DNA from: an uncultured Lachnospiraceae bacterium
Lineage (GTDB): Bacteria > Bacillota > Clostridia > Lachnospirales > Lachnospiraceae
Reading direction: 5' to 3'
Assembly (NCBI GenBank): GCA_910588565.1
Contig: CAJUPF010000005.1
Span: forward strand, 1 to 64,000
Length of the DNA stretch: 64,000 nt
Shown: positions 1 to 8,248 of the stretch, piece by piece
How the letters are laid out: the number at the start of each line of letters is the position of its first letter
How positions within the stretch are numbered: the first letter of the stretch is position 1
The notes under the pieces: generated by a model
Database searches by the model: none
Told to the model about the DNA's origin: nothing
What the model saw: the letters and a program-made list of their open reading frames with translations, nothing else
Translations under genes and position numbers: made by a program

Positions 1-1
1 C

Positions 2-406
2 AATGTACTAAACTATCATCCGTTTTTAGTAAAGCCCAACAACCACGAACTGGGCGAGATTTTCAATGTATCGCTTAAGACCAGGGAAGAAGTTGTTCCC
101 TATGCGAAAAAGCTGAAAGAAATGGGCGCCGTTAACGTTCTGGTATCCATGGCCGGGGAAGGCGCCGTACTGGTGGCGGACGATGGAAGCGTCCATAAAG
201 CGCCGGCGCCAAAAGGGAAACTGGTCAACGGTGTCGGAGCCGGGGATTCTATGGTAGCGGGTTTTATTGCAGGATGGATGGAGCGGAACGATTACAGACA
301 TGCGTTCTGTATGGGAGTTTCCGCAGGAAGCGCCAGTGCATTTTCTGAGTACCTGGCAACCAAAGAAGAGATAGAAGCAGTATATCAGCAGGTAATTAGA
401 GCGTAG
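2..406 (+). CDS. fruK: 1-phosphofructokinase, C-terminal part (5' end outside the window)
   Basis: This is the C-terminal 134 residues of a PfkB-family sugar kinase that phosphorylates fructose-1-phosphate to fructose-1,6-bisphosphate. The frame is open from the window edge and begins inside the KPNNHELGEIF motif typical of 1-phosphofructokinases. The GAGDSMVAGF motif, with the catalytic Asp and anion-hole glycines, lies near the middle of the visible part. The stop is 12 bases before the GTG of the fructose PTS gene, so the two are one operon. The PTS neighbour makes fructose-1-phosphate the likely substrate; tagatose-6-phosphate is the main alternative within the family. Confidence 0.93.
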   Translation, partial: NVLNYHPFLVKPNNHELGEIFNVSLKTREEVVPYAKKLKEMGAVNVLVSMAGEGAVLVADDGSVHKAPAPKGKLVNGVGAGDSMVAGFIAGWMERNDYRHAFCMGVSAGSASAFSEYLATKEEIEAVYQQVIRA

Positions 407-418
407 GGAGGGATTTTT

Positions 419-2335
419 GTGAGAATTACAGAGCTTTTGGATAAACGGAGTATTTCACTTACCGGAACGCCGAAGACCAAAAAGGAAGCCTTGGATGCAG
501 TCGTAGAGCTTATGGCCAAAAGCGGCAAGATTAAAGATAAAGAAGCATATAGAAAACAGGTATATATAAGAGAAGAAGAGAGCACTACCGGAATCGGGGA
601 AGGCATTGCCATTCCGCATGGAAAATGCGATGCCGTCACAAAACCGGGACTTGCGGCAATGGTCGTAAAAAACGGCGTAGATTTCGACGCGTTAGACGGC
701 GATCCGGTCAGCCTGATTTTCTTAATTGCGGCGCCAAATACAGAAGATAACGTACATCTGGATGTACTGAGTAAACTATCCGTTCTGATGATGGATGAAG
801 AATTTGCGGATTCTCTGCGGAATGCAAAATCCGTAGAGGAATTTCTGGCTATTATTGATAAGGCAGATGAGGAGAAAGCAAGCATAGATGAACGGCTGTC
901 GGATACAGGTATTGCGGATGCTTCCGGCGTTAAGATTCTGGCAGTCACTTCCTGCCCGACCGGAATTGCACATACGTATATGGCGGCAGAAGGAATAGAA
1001 AAAGCGGCCAAAGAGAAGAACTGTTCCGTAAAAATCGAAACAAGAGGTTCCGGCGGCGCCAAAAATGTACTGACCGCGCAGGAAATCAGAGATGCCGACT
1101 GCATTATAGTCGCAGCAGACGCCCAGGTTCCCATGGATCGTTTTGACGGCAAGAAAGTTATTGAATGTCAGGTTTCCGACGGAATCAGCAAAGCAGGAGA
1201 ATTGCTGGATCGGGCGATTTCAGGGAATGTCCCGGTTTATCATGCGGCGGCAGGTTCGTCTTCTTCCACACAGTCTGACAAAGGCGGCGGCAGTATTGGC
1301 CATCAGATTTATACGCAGCTGATGAACGGAGTATCCCATATGCTTCCCTTTGTAGTAGGCGGCGGTATTCTGATTGCAATTGCATTTTTAATTGACGGTA
1401 TTTTGGTCGATATGGATGCGCTGGATGTGGCAGAACGTGCAAACTTTGGAACGATTACACCGATTGCGGCATGGCTGAAAAATCTTGGAGGAATCGCTTT
1501 TGGTCTGATGCTCCCGGTACTTGCCGGTTATATTGCAATGGCAATCGGTGACAGGCCTGCGCTGGCGCTTGGGTTTGTAGGCGGCATGATGGCTTCTGGC
1601 GGCACTTCCGGTTTCCTGGGCGCACTTGTTGCCGGATTTGCAGCTGGTTATATTATCTTGCTGCTCCGCAAAGTCTGTGATAATCTGCCGGAGTTTCTGG
1701 AGAAGATAGCTCCTGTTTTGATATATCCGCTGGTCGGCATTCTGCTTCTGGGTCTTGTGATGTCCTTTGTCGTAGAACCCATAATGGGCGGCATTAATAC
1801 AGCGATGAACAACGGATTGACAAGTATGGGCGGCGCAAGTAAAGTAGTATTAGGAATTATTTTAGGTGGTATGATGGCGATTGATATGGGCGGCCCGTTC
1901 AATAAAGCCGCGTATGTATTCGGCACAGCTGCAATTGCAGCCGGAAACTATGATATTATGGCAGCCGTTATGATCGGAGGTATGACGCCTCCATGTGCAA
2001 TCGCTCTTGCGACGCTTCTGTTTAAGAAGAAATTTACCAAAGAAGAGCGGGAATCCGGTCCTACAAACTTTATTATGGGACTTGCGTTTATCACAGAAGG
2101 CGCAATACCTTTTGCAGCATCCGATCCGCTTCGTGTGCTTCCGGCTTGTATCGTCGGTTCGGGAATTGCCGGTGCGCTCTCTATGCTGTTTGGCTGTACG
2201 CTGATGGCGCCTCATGGCGGAATCTTCGTCTTCCCGGTAGTAGGGAATGCAGTGATGTATTTGGCAGCGCTTGTTGCCGGGACACTGATATCGGCAGTGC
2301 TGCTTGGAGTTTTAAAGAAAAACGTAGAAAACTAA
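419..2335 (+). CDS. fruA: PTS fructose transporter, fused EIIA-EIIB-EIIC
   Basis: This 638-residue permease imports fructose and phosphorylates it to fructose-1-phosphate. Domain order is EIIA (about 1-150, active His67 in GEGIAIPHGK), EIIB (about 170-270, phosphorylated Cys179 in VTSCPTGIAHTYMAAEG) and membrane EIIC (about 290-638, many hydrophobic helices, with conserved stretches such as GGPFNKAAY and APHGGIFVFP). The start is GTG behind GGGAGGG. The gene lies between fruK and ptsH in an operon that also supplies HPr and EI, so the whole phosphorelay for this sugar is locally encoded. EIIABC fusions of this length are usual in Firmicutes. Assignment to the fructose family is secure; mannose or another 2-ketose substrate cannot be excluded. 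Confidence 0.95.
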   Translation: MRITELLDKRSISLTGTPKTKKEALDAVVELMAKSGKIKDKEAYRKQVYIREEESTTGIGEGIAIPHGKCDAVTKPGLAAMVVKNGVDFDALDGDPVSLIFLIAAPNTEDNVHLDVLSKLSVLMMDEEFADSLRNAKSVEEFLAIIDKADEEKASIDERLSDTGIADASGVKILAVTSCPTGIAHTYMAAEGIEKAAKEKNCSVKIETRGSGGAKNVLTAQEIRDADCIIVAADAQVPMDRFDGKKVIECQVSDGISKAGELLDRAISGNVPVYHAAAGSSSSTQSDKGGGSIGHQIYTQLMNGVSHMLPFVVGGGILIAIAFLIDGILVDMDALDVAERANFGTITPIAAWLKNLGGIAFGLMLPVLAGYIAMAIGDRPALALGFVGGMMASGGTSGFLGALVAGFAAGYIILLLRKVCDNLPEFLEKIAPVLIYPLVGILLLGLVMSFVVEPIMGGINTAMNNGLTSMGGASKVVLGIILGGMMAIDMGGPFNKAAYVFGTAAIAAGNYDIMAAVMIGGMTPPCAIALATLLFKKKFTKEERESGPTNFIMGLAFITEGAIPFAASDPLRVLPACIVGSGIAGALSMLFGCTLMAPHGGIFVFPVVGNAVMYLAALVAGTLISAVLLGVLKKNVEN

Positions 2336-2362
2336 AAATAATATAAAAAGGAGAATGATACT

Positions 2363-2620
2363 ATGAAAGAATTTACTTATGTCATCACAGACCCGGAAGG
2401 AATCCACGCACGTCCGGCGGGAGAGCTGGTAAAGGCAGCAAAAGCCTTTGAATGCGGCATCAAATTGACAAAAGACGGCAAGACAGGCGACTGTAAGAAG
2501 ATTTTCGGAATTATGGGCCTGGGTGTAAAGAAAGTCAATGAAGTGACGCTTACATTTGACGGCGCAGATGAAGACGCGGCGTATGAAGCTGTCAGCAAAT
2601 TTATGCAGGAGAATTTATAA
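2363..2620 (+). CDS. ptsH: HPr family phosphocarrier without the Ser46 site
   Basis: This 85-residue phosphocarrier moves phosphate from EI to EIIA of the fructose permease. The catalytic His15 sits in a perfect GIHARPAG motif. The region that in Bacillus HPr reads KSIMGVMSLG, with regulatory Ser46, reads KKIFGIMGLG here: position 46 is Lys, and the conserved Ser at position 52 is Gly. HPr kinase therefore has no Ser46 to modify, and CcpA co-activation by this copy is not expected. The start follows AAAAGGAG. It is 28 bases after fruA. A second HPr at 63662 has Arg at the same position. Confidence 0.94.
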   Translation: MKEFTYVITDPEGIHARPAGELVKAAKAFECGIKLTKDGKTGDCKKIFGIMGLGVKKVNEVTLTFDGADEDAAYEAVSKFMQENL

Positions 2621-2633
2621 TTCCACAGCATGC

Positions 2634-2661
2634 GGCTGCCGCATCCACAGGGACGGCAGCC
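2634..2661 (+). terminator. Hairpin between ptsH and ptsI (attenuator or weak terminator)
   Basis: GGCTGCC (2634-2640) pairs with GGCAGCC (2655-2661) and is followed by CTTTTG. The U-tract is short, so partial termination or mRNA processing that keeps HPr more abundant than EI is more likely than a full stop. A second small stem (CATCCA/TGGATG, about 2711-2729) lies in the same 189-base gap. Confidence 0.4.
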
Positions 2662-2809
2662 TTTTGCGTATTGCAGTAAGTGGAATAGCCTGGGCAGCTG
2701 TATTGTGAAATCATCCAAAACGGCTGGATGTACATAATGATTGTGGTCAGGGCTGCCGCAATGTACTGGCGGACAATAACGGGAAGAATATAGAGGAGGA
2801 AGGACAGAT

Positions 2810-4465
2810 ATGCAGGTATATAACGGAAAAAGTGTATTTGGCGGTATCGCAATTGGCAAAATTCAGGTTTACAGCAAAGGCGAGCAGCAGGTAAAGCGTG
2901 TGAAAATCGAAGATACGGAGGCGGAAATTGCCCGTTACAAAGCAGCGACAGATACTGCGATATCACAGCTGAAAGGGCTGTATGAGAAAGCGTTAAAAGA
3001 AGTCGGGGAAGCCAATGCGGAGATTTTTGAAATCCATCAGATGATGTTAGAGGACGACGATTATCAGGAGTCTGTGGAAAATATTATTAAAACACAGAAT
3101 ATCAACGCGGAATATGCAGTGGCGCAGACCGGGGACAATTTCGCGGAAATGTTTTCCTCCATGGACGATGAATATATGCGGGGTCGCGCGGCGGATGTCA
3201 GGGATATTTCCGAGCGTCTGTTAACCGTCCTCCATGGAAAAGAAGAACAGTCCATCCATGCGGGTGAGCCGGTGATTATTGTAGCGGATGACCTGGCGCC
3301 GTCAGAAACGGTGCAGATGGATAAGGATATGGTACTGTCTTTTGTCACGGTGCATGGCTCCCTCAATTCCCATACGGCTATTCTTGCAAGGACTATGAGC
3401 ATCCCGGCCCTGATTGGGACGGATATCCCGTTGGATGGGACGGCGGACGGGAAACTGGGGATTGTAGATGGGACCAATGGCGTTATCTATGTTGACCCGG
3501 ATGAAGAAACCCTGGCGAAACTAAAAGAAGCGCAGCAGAAGGAAGTGGAGAAAAAAGAGCTTCTGCTGGCCTTAAAAGGCAAAGAAAATATCACCCTGGA
3601 CGGCCAGAGACTGATGCTGTACGCAAATATCGGCAATATCAAAGATCTGGCGGCCGTGCTGCAGAATGACGCAGGCGGGATCGGGCTGTTCCGGAGTGAA
3701 TTTATCTATCTTGAGAAAGACAATTACCCGACAGAGGAAGAACAGCTCCAGATTTATAAGACGGTTGCCGAGACGTTGGCGGGGAAACGTGTCATTATCC
3801 GGACGCTTGATATTGGCGCAGACAAACAGTGTGATTACTTTGAGATGGAACAGGAAGAGAACCCGGCTATGGGCTGCCGTGCGATCCGCATCTGCCTGAC
3901 CCGCCCGGAAGTATTTAAGACACAGCTAAGGGCGCTGTTCCGTGCAAGCGTATTTGGCAAAATAGCGATTATGTATCCGATGATCACAAGTGTGAAGGAA
4001 GTACGCAGGATCAAAAAAATAGTAGAAGAAGTTAAAAAAGAGTTAGAGGAGCAGGGCATTGCATATGGCGAACCGGAGCAGGGAATTATGGTTGAGACCC
4101 CGGCTGCTGCGATTATCAGCGATCAGCTGGCAGAAGAAGTGGATTTTTTCAGTATCGGGACAAACGACCTGACCCAGTATCTGCTGGCAATTGACCGCCA
4201 GAATATAGCATTGGATGAATTTTATGATTCCCATCACCCCGCGGTGCTCAGGATGATAGCCCAGGTAGTGGAAAATGCCCATAAAGCAGGGATTTGGGTG
4301 GGAATCTGCGGGGAACTGGGCGCAGACTTAGAGCTGACCCAGGAATTTCTGGCTATGGGTGTGGATGAGTTGTCCGTATCTCCGGGGAGGATTCTCCCAA
4401 TCCGTAAGATTGTGCTTGAGACAAATGTGGCGGAATATAAAGCGTCCCATCAGAAAACATGGTAA
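2810..4465 (+). CDS. ptsI: PTS enzyme I (phosphoenolpyruvate-protein phosphotransferase)
   Basis: Enzyme I takes phosphate from PEP and passes it to HPr. The protein has 551 residues, slightly shorter than the usual 570-575. The N-terminal HPr-binding helical domain covers about 1-145. The phosphorylated His is His188 in LNSHTAILARTM; most enzymes have GGxTSH here, so the lead-in GSLNSH is a variant. The C-terminal TIM barrel shows the PEP-binding motifs GGIGLFRSEF, DFFSIGTNDLTQY and GICGELGAD with the catalytic Cys. The start follows GAGGAAGGA. It closes the fruK-fruA-ptsH-ptsI operon. A second EI gene begins at 63973, so this one is probably dedicated to the fructose system. Confidence 0.95.
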   Translation: MQVYNGKSVFGGIAIGKIQVYSKGEQQVKRVKIEDTEAEIARYKAATDTAISQLKGLYEKALKEVGEANAEIFEIHQMMLEDDDYQESVENIIKTQNINAEYAVAQTGDNFAEMFSSMDDEYMRGRAADVRDISERLLTVLHGKEEQSIHAGEPVIIVADDLAPSETVQMDKDMVLSFVTVHGSLNSHTAILARTMSIPALIGTDIPLDGTADGKLGIVDGTNGVIYVDPDEETLAKLKEAQQKEVEKKELLLALKGKENITLDGQRLMLYANIGNIKDLAAVLQNDAGGIGLFRSEFIYLEKDNYPTEEEQLQIYKTVAETLAGKRVIIRTLDIGADKQCDYFEMEQEENPAMGCRAIRICLTRPEVFKTQLRALFRASVFGKIAIMYPMITSVKEVRRIKKIVEEVKKELEEQGIAYGEPEQGIMVETPAAAIISDQLAEEVDFFSIGTNDLTQYLLAIDRQNIALDEFYDSHHPAVLRMIAQVVENAHKAGIWVGICGELGADLELTQEFLAMGVDELSVSPGRILPIRKIVLETNVAEYKASHQKTW

Positions 4466-4535
4466 GTAACTTTTAAAGGACGGCTGCCCACTGTATTTCA
4501 TATCAGATGATGATTCTGGCGAAAGGGGGAATGGT

Positions 4536-5276
4536 ATGTTATCGGAACAAAGGCATATGATGATTTTAAAAATGCTTGAAGAACGCCGAAGTGTAACGGT
4601 GAATGAACTGACGGAGTTCTTGGGCATTTCAGAATCAACAGCAAGAAGAGATATTACTACGCTTGATAAAGCCGGAAAGCTGATCAAAGTATTTGGCGGC
4701 GCGATTACAATGGATCATGATTACCTGTCAGTGGAGCCTACGGTGGCACAAAAGACAGAAGTCAACCGGGAAGAAAAGATACGGATCGCAAGATATGCAG
4801 CTTCCTTGATTTCGCCAGAGGATTTTGTGTATCTGGATGCAGGAACCACAACCGGATATATGATTGATTTCATTCAGGATACAACGGTGACTTATGTGAC
4901 AAATGCAGTAGCGCATGCCCAGCGGCTTGCCGCTAAGGGGCTGCATGTGATATTAATCGGCGGTATGCTGAAAGGTTCCACAGAAGCTGTAGTGGGAGCG
5001 ACGGCGGCATTTACGCTTAAGGATTACCATTTTATCAAAGGCTTTTTTGGGACAAACGGCGTCAGTAAGTCAGCAGGTTTTACGACGCCCGATGTAAACG
5101 AAGCATTGGTGAAGCGGACAGCAATGCGGCAGTGCAAAAAGGCATATATACTCTGTGATCATAATAAATTCAATACCGTCAGCTCAGTGACCTTTGCATC
5201 TCTTGCGGCGGGGACGGTTGTGACAGATATGGAAATGGAAGAATTTTCCGAATCCGCAGATATTATTATTCCGTAA
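4536..5276 (+). CDS. DeoR-family transcriptional regulator
   Basis: This 246-residue regulator has an N-terminal DeoR winged helix (about 1-57, with ISESTARRDITTLDKAGKL as the recognition region) and a C-terminal sugar-phosphate sensor domain of ribose-isomerase-like fold (about 75-240, with DAGTTTGYM, IGGMLKGSTEAVVG and CDHNKF). It starts 70 bases after ptsI behind AAAGGGGG, with no terminator visible between. Position suggests control of the fructose operon (FruR-like role, fructose-1-phosphate as likely effector). In many Firmicutes fruR precedes fruK; here it is at the 3' end, so the name is an inference. Confidence 0.85.
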   Translation: MLSEQRHMMILKMLEERRSVTVNELTEFLGISESTARRDITTLDKAGKLIKVFGGAITMDHDYLSVEPTVAQKTEVNREEKIRIARYAASLISPEDFVYLDAGTTTGYMIDFIQDTTVTYVTNAVAHAQRLAAKGLHVILIGGMLKGSTEAVVGATAAFTLKDYHFIKGFFGTNGVSKSAGFTTPDVNEALVKRTAMRQCKKAYILCDHNKFNTVSSVTFASLAAGTVVTDMEMEEFSESADIIIP

Positions 5277-5330
5277 CGGTTTGACTGTCAGGCTTCACTA
5301 TTATTATTACAGATTTGAGAGAAAAAACAG

Positions 5331-5359
5331 TTGAATATTTTGGAAAATATTACTATACT
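5331..5359 (+). promoter_or_regulatory. SigA-type promoter of the GH13 gene
   Basis: TTGAAT (5331-5336), 17-base spacer, TATACT (5354-5359). A second TATAAT lies at about 5389-5394 without a convincing -35 box. Confidence 0.6.
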
Positions 5360-5398
5360 AAGAAAGGTGTGTTTCCAACTGAGTGTAGTATAATTTAG

Positions 5399-5419
5399 GG
5401 GAGATGACATACATCTCCC
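5399..5419 (+). other. Leader hairpin before the GH13 gene
   Basis: GGGAGATG (5399-5406) pairs perfectly with CATCTCCC (5412-5419) around a 5-base loop. It is followed by only two T residues and lies 27 bases before the start codon, so an mRNA-stabilising or regulatory stem is more likely than a terminator. Confidence 0.4.
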
Positions 5420-5446
5420 TTGTTATGTTTAGGAGGTAAATGACAA

Positions 5447-7216
5447 ATGGCATGGTATGATGAAGCAGTATTTTATCACATTTATCCCTTAGGGCTTACA
5501 GGAGCGCCTAAGGAGAACCCATATGGGGAGCCGGAGCATCGTCTGAATACGCTGCTTCCATGGATATCCCATATAAAGGCGAGCGGTTGTAATGCAATTT
5601 ATATTGGACCGCTGTTTGAATCGGTAGGGCATGGATATGAGACGACAGATTATAAAAAGCTGGACAGCCGTCTTGGCACCAATGAAGATCTGAGCAATTT
5701 TGTTGCGGAATGCCACAAGCAGGGGATTCGTGTGATTTTTGACGGTGTATTTAACCATACGGGACGTGATTTCTTTGCATTTCAGGATATTAAGAAAAAT
5801 CGTGAGAGTTCCCCCTATAAGGACTGGTACTGCAATGTGAATTTCGGAGGAAATAATGAATACAACGATGGGTTTTCTTATGAAAACTGGGGCGGATACA
5901 ATCTGCTTGTAAAATTAAACCAGCATAATCCGGCAGTCAGAGATTATATCTGTGATGTAATACGGTTCTGGGTCAGTGAATTTGACGTGGATGGAATCCG
6001 CCTGGATGCAGCGGATGTACTGGATTTTGACTATATGCGCGCGCTCCGGGGCGTGGCGGATACGGTGAAGCCGGAGTTCTGGCTGATGGGCGAAGTGATT
6101 CATGGGAATTATTCCCGCTGGGTTAATGAAGGTACGCTGCATTCTGTGACGAATTATATGCTACATAAAGCGCTTTATTCCGGTCACAACGATCACAATT
6201 ATTTTGAAATTGCCCATACGGTAAAATATCTGAATTCTATGGCGGGAGATCATCCGGAAGCTTTGAAGCTTTACAATTTTGTGGACAACCATGATGTAGA
6301 ACGGATCTATACAAAGCTGACTAACAAGGCGCATTTTACGCCGGTTCATATTCTGCTTTATACCTTGCCGGGAGTGCCGTCGATTTATTACGGATCTGAA
6401 TTTGGGATTGAAGGCAAAAAAGAACGTTTTTCAGATGATTCTCTTCGGCCGGCATTGTCACTTTCAGACTATGCGGATGCTGTGGAACAAAATTCGTTTA
6501 ACCGCCTGATTGCTGCGCTGGGAAATGTACGCCAAAGTACGAAAGCATTGTCCTATGGCGATTATAAGGAGCTGGTTTTGACGAACCGTCAGTTTGCGTT
6601 TTCCAGAAATTATAATGGGGAATCTGTTGTAGTGACGGTGAATAATGATGACAGCGATTATGTTATGACAGTACCGGCAGGAAATGCAGCGGAATATATC
6701 GGCGCGTTGTCCGGTGAGCGAGTGTCCGTAAATGGTGGAAATATTGTTGTAAATGTAAAAGCGAATGCGGGGGAAATCTGGCTTCCGGTAACAGAAGAGA
6801 GAAAGGCGCAGGCAGAAAAGAGCGAGCCTGTAACGCTGGATGTCAAGGATGCCGCTGCAAAAACTGTGACTGAGGAAGCGCAGGAGATAGCGGAACAGCC
6901 AAAGAAAGCAGAAACTGCAGCGAAGGCAGAACAGCCAGAGAAAGCGGAAACTGCAGAGGAGGAGAAACCGGCAGAAGAGACGGCTCCGGGCTCGGTGAAG
7001 GAAAAAGACGATTTGGCATCAAAAGATACATCGGCGCAGGACGCAGGTTCTGATTCCGGAAAAGAAGCGTTTGAGCAGGGAAAAATTGCAGGTCTGCAGG
7101 AGGCGATTCTGGCAATTATGGAGAAGAATGGACCAGTGACAGAGCAGATGCGCAGGGATGTAGAGGCGAATGTGTATCATGATTCTTTGATTGCATGGGT
7201 GAAGAGTTTTCGGTAG
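5447..7216 (+). CDS. Cytoplasmic GH13 alpha-amylase family enzyme with charged C-terminal extension
   Basis: A 589-residue glycoside hydrolase that should act on alpha-glucans or maltodextrins. The (beta/alpha)8 barrel spans about 1-390, with FDGVFNHTG near 98-106, nucleophile Asp187 in DGIRLDAADVL, acid/base Glu216 in LMGEVIHG, and Asp283 in FVDNHDVER. A beta-sandwich domain C follows (about 390-450). There is no signal peptide, so it is cytoplasmic. Residues about 450-535 form a low-complexity Ala/Glu/Lys/Pro linker with imperfect repeats (AEQPKKAETAAK, AEQPEKAETAEE), followed by a compact helical tail of about 50 residues. That extension is not part of the usual GH13 architecture. The gene has its own promoter and RBS (TAGGAGG). 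The exact substrate cannot be read from the sequence. Confidence 0.9.
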   Translation: MAWYDEAVFYHIYPLGLTGAPKENPYGEPEHRLNTLLPWISHIKASGCNAIYIGPLFESVGHGYETTDYKKLDSRLGTNEDLSNFVAECHKQGIRVIFDGVFNHTGRDFFAFQDIKKNRESSPYKDWYCNVNFGGNNEYNDGFSYENWGGYNLLVKLNQHNPAVRDYICDVIRFWVSEFDVDGIRLDAADVLDFDYMRALRGVADTVKPEFWLMGEVIHGNYSRWVNEGTLHSVTNYMLHKALYSGHNDHNYFEIAHTVKYLNSMAGDHPEALKLYNFVDNHDVERIYTKLTNKAHFTPVHILLYTLPGVPSIYYGSEFGIEGKKERFSDDSLRPALSLSDYADAVEQNSFNRLIAALGNVRQSTKALSYGDYKELVLTNRQFAFSRNYNGESVVVTVNNDDSDYVMTVPAGNAAEYIGALSGERVSVNGGNIVVNVKANAGEIWLPVTEERKAQAEKSEPVTLDVKDAAAKTVTEEAQEIAEQPKKAETAAKAEQPEKAETAEEEKPAEETAPGSVKEKDDLASKDTSAQDAGSDSGKEAFEQGKIAGLQEAILAIMEKNGPVTEQMRRDVEANVYHDSLIAWVKSFR

Positions 7217-7265
7217 AATTTGCCGAAACTGCATGTTGTGGCGGTTGAGACACGCAGAAAACGGA

Positions 7266-7290
7266 GAAGGGGCGTTTGTCCCTTTTTCTG
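7266..7290 (+). terminator. Probable terminator after the GH13 gene
   Basis: A stem around a GTTT loop (AAGGGGC with GTCCCTT, 7267-7284) runs into TTTCTGTTTT. Confidence 0.5.
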
Positions 7291-7362
7291 TTTTCCGGGA
7301 ATTTGCATGGGAAACGGCGCAGGTTTTTATGGAATGATAGTTTTGTGAAGGAGGCAGGCAGG

Positions 7363-7755
7363 ATGAATTTTGAAGATGAAAAAGATTATGTTATGAGAAT
7401 GATAAAGGAAGCGTCCAGAGTACTGTTTTCGCTGTTGTTTGGGAAACAGTATACTTCTGTTGAACTGGAGGCAGAAAATGAATTTGAAGTATCCGGAATG
7501 AGACTGGATGAATTGTTCGCCATGATCGATCGTGGGAATATCAACGAAGCGGAGAATATTGTTCTGGATGGCATTCATTACGACAATAAAAATGAACTGG
7601 CGGCGGCAGCTCTTTTTTATCAATATTTATCTGAAAAAAAAGAAGCATTTTTGCAGGAAAACAATTATTCGATGGATGAAGTACTGGATGGGATGGAGCA
7701 TATTGTCCAGGAGTCAGGGTACGGTGAGATGATCGATGTACTGACAAAATTTTAA
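7363..7755 (+). CDS. Small acidic protein, DUF6483-like
   Basis: A 130-residue protein beginning MNFEDEKDYVMRMIKEASRVL, which resembles the small helical DUF6483 family of Firmicutes; function unknown. I chose the ATG at 7363 because a perfect AAGGAGG lies 8 bases upstream. An upstream in-frame extension to 7276 has no RBS and a non-homologous look. The protein is predicted mostly helical, without signal peptide or membrane segment, and rich in Glu and Asp. It stands alone between a GH13 gene and carA. Confidence 0.75.
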   Translation: MNFEDEKDYVMRMIKEASRVLFSLLFGKQYTSVELEAENEFEVSGMRLDELFAMIDRGNINEAENIVLDGIHYDNKNELAAAALFYQYLSEKKEAFLQENNYSMDEVLDGMEHIVQESGYGEMIDVLTKF

Positions 7756-7802
7756 TGGGAGTTTTGCAGCAAAGGTACCTGAAAGGAAAGGAATAAGTTC
7801 TT

Positions 7803-7946
7803 ATGAGTTTCATCAAAAATGGGGAATCCCTGAGGTTTATGGCAATTCTTGCAGCCCTGCCAGGGCGCCAGGATGTGGATGAATTTCGGATAAAGATTCC
7901 TGCAGCTTACGAGCCATGCGGCGGCGAATATAAGGATTGGGAATGA
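7803..7946 (+). CDS. Possible 47-residue ORF, unrecognised
   Basis: ATG at 7803 lies 11-12 bases after AAAGGAAAGG and opens a 47-codon frame ending in KDWE. No family is recognised and the composition is unremarkable. It may be a remnant or chance ORF in the 490-base gap before carA. Confidence 0.2.
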   Translation: MSFIKNGESLRFMAILAALPGRQDVDEFRIKIPAAYEPCGGEYKDWE

Positions 7947-7984
7947 CACGGTTACTTCAAATCCAATTTCTCTGCACGAAACAG

Positions 7985-8013
7985 TTGCCAAATCTCCTCT
8001 AATGTGATAAACT
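7985..8013 (+). promoter_or_regulatory. Probable promoter of carAB
   Basis: TTGCCA (7985-7990), 17-base spacer, TAAACT (8008-8013), with TG one base before the -10 box (extended -10). Confidence 0.5.
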
Positions 8014-8248
8014 CTTTTCAATTTAAATTTAATTTAACACTGCACTGTGCTGCATTCCCATGCGGAATCACACAATATCTCCAAAAAAGCGAAGTCTTTT
8101 TTTTTTGCCATGGCACGGATCCGGTTTATACCTGCGCCAGTTTCAGAGAGCTGTTCTATACTGTCAGGCCTGAAACGGATGTATTTCATGTAAATCAACG
8201 GTTATCCCAGATGCCCCGGCAATCAAAAGCAGAAAGGACAGGGTGAAC
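8014..8248 (+). other. Long 5' leader of carAB
   Basis: About 230 bases separate the probable promoter from carA. The leader contains a stem ATTCC/GGAAT flanked by TGTG/CACA (about 8047-8072), a run of 12 T residues (8096-8106 region) and a stem GTTTCAG (8140-8146) with CTGAAAC (8170-8176). The layout would suit transcription attenuation by pyrimidine or arginine supply. I could not find a convincing PyrR-binding consensus. Confidence 0.35.

Noticed and set aside
385..1152. Long minus-strand frame opposite fruA
   Set aside because: It is the antisense shadow of a strongly supported gene, Ser/Ala-rich, with no RBS and no recognisable motif.
8004..8246. 80-codon + strand frame just before carA
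   Set aside because: It lies in the carAB leader, starts without an RBS and has no protein-like motifs; treated as leader RNA.
8014..8248. PyrR-binding attenuator in the carAB leader
   Set aside because: A GAGAG-containing segment near 8145 looked suggestive, but it does not match the PyrR consensus and no terminator/antiterminator pair is clear.
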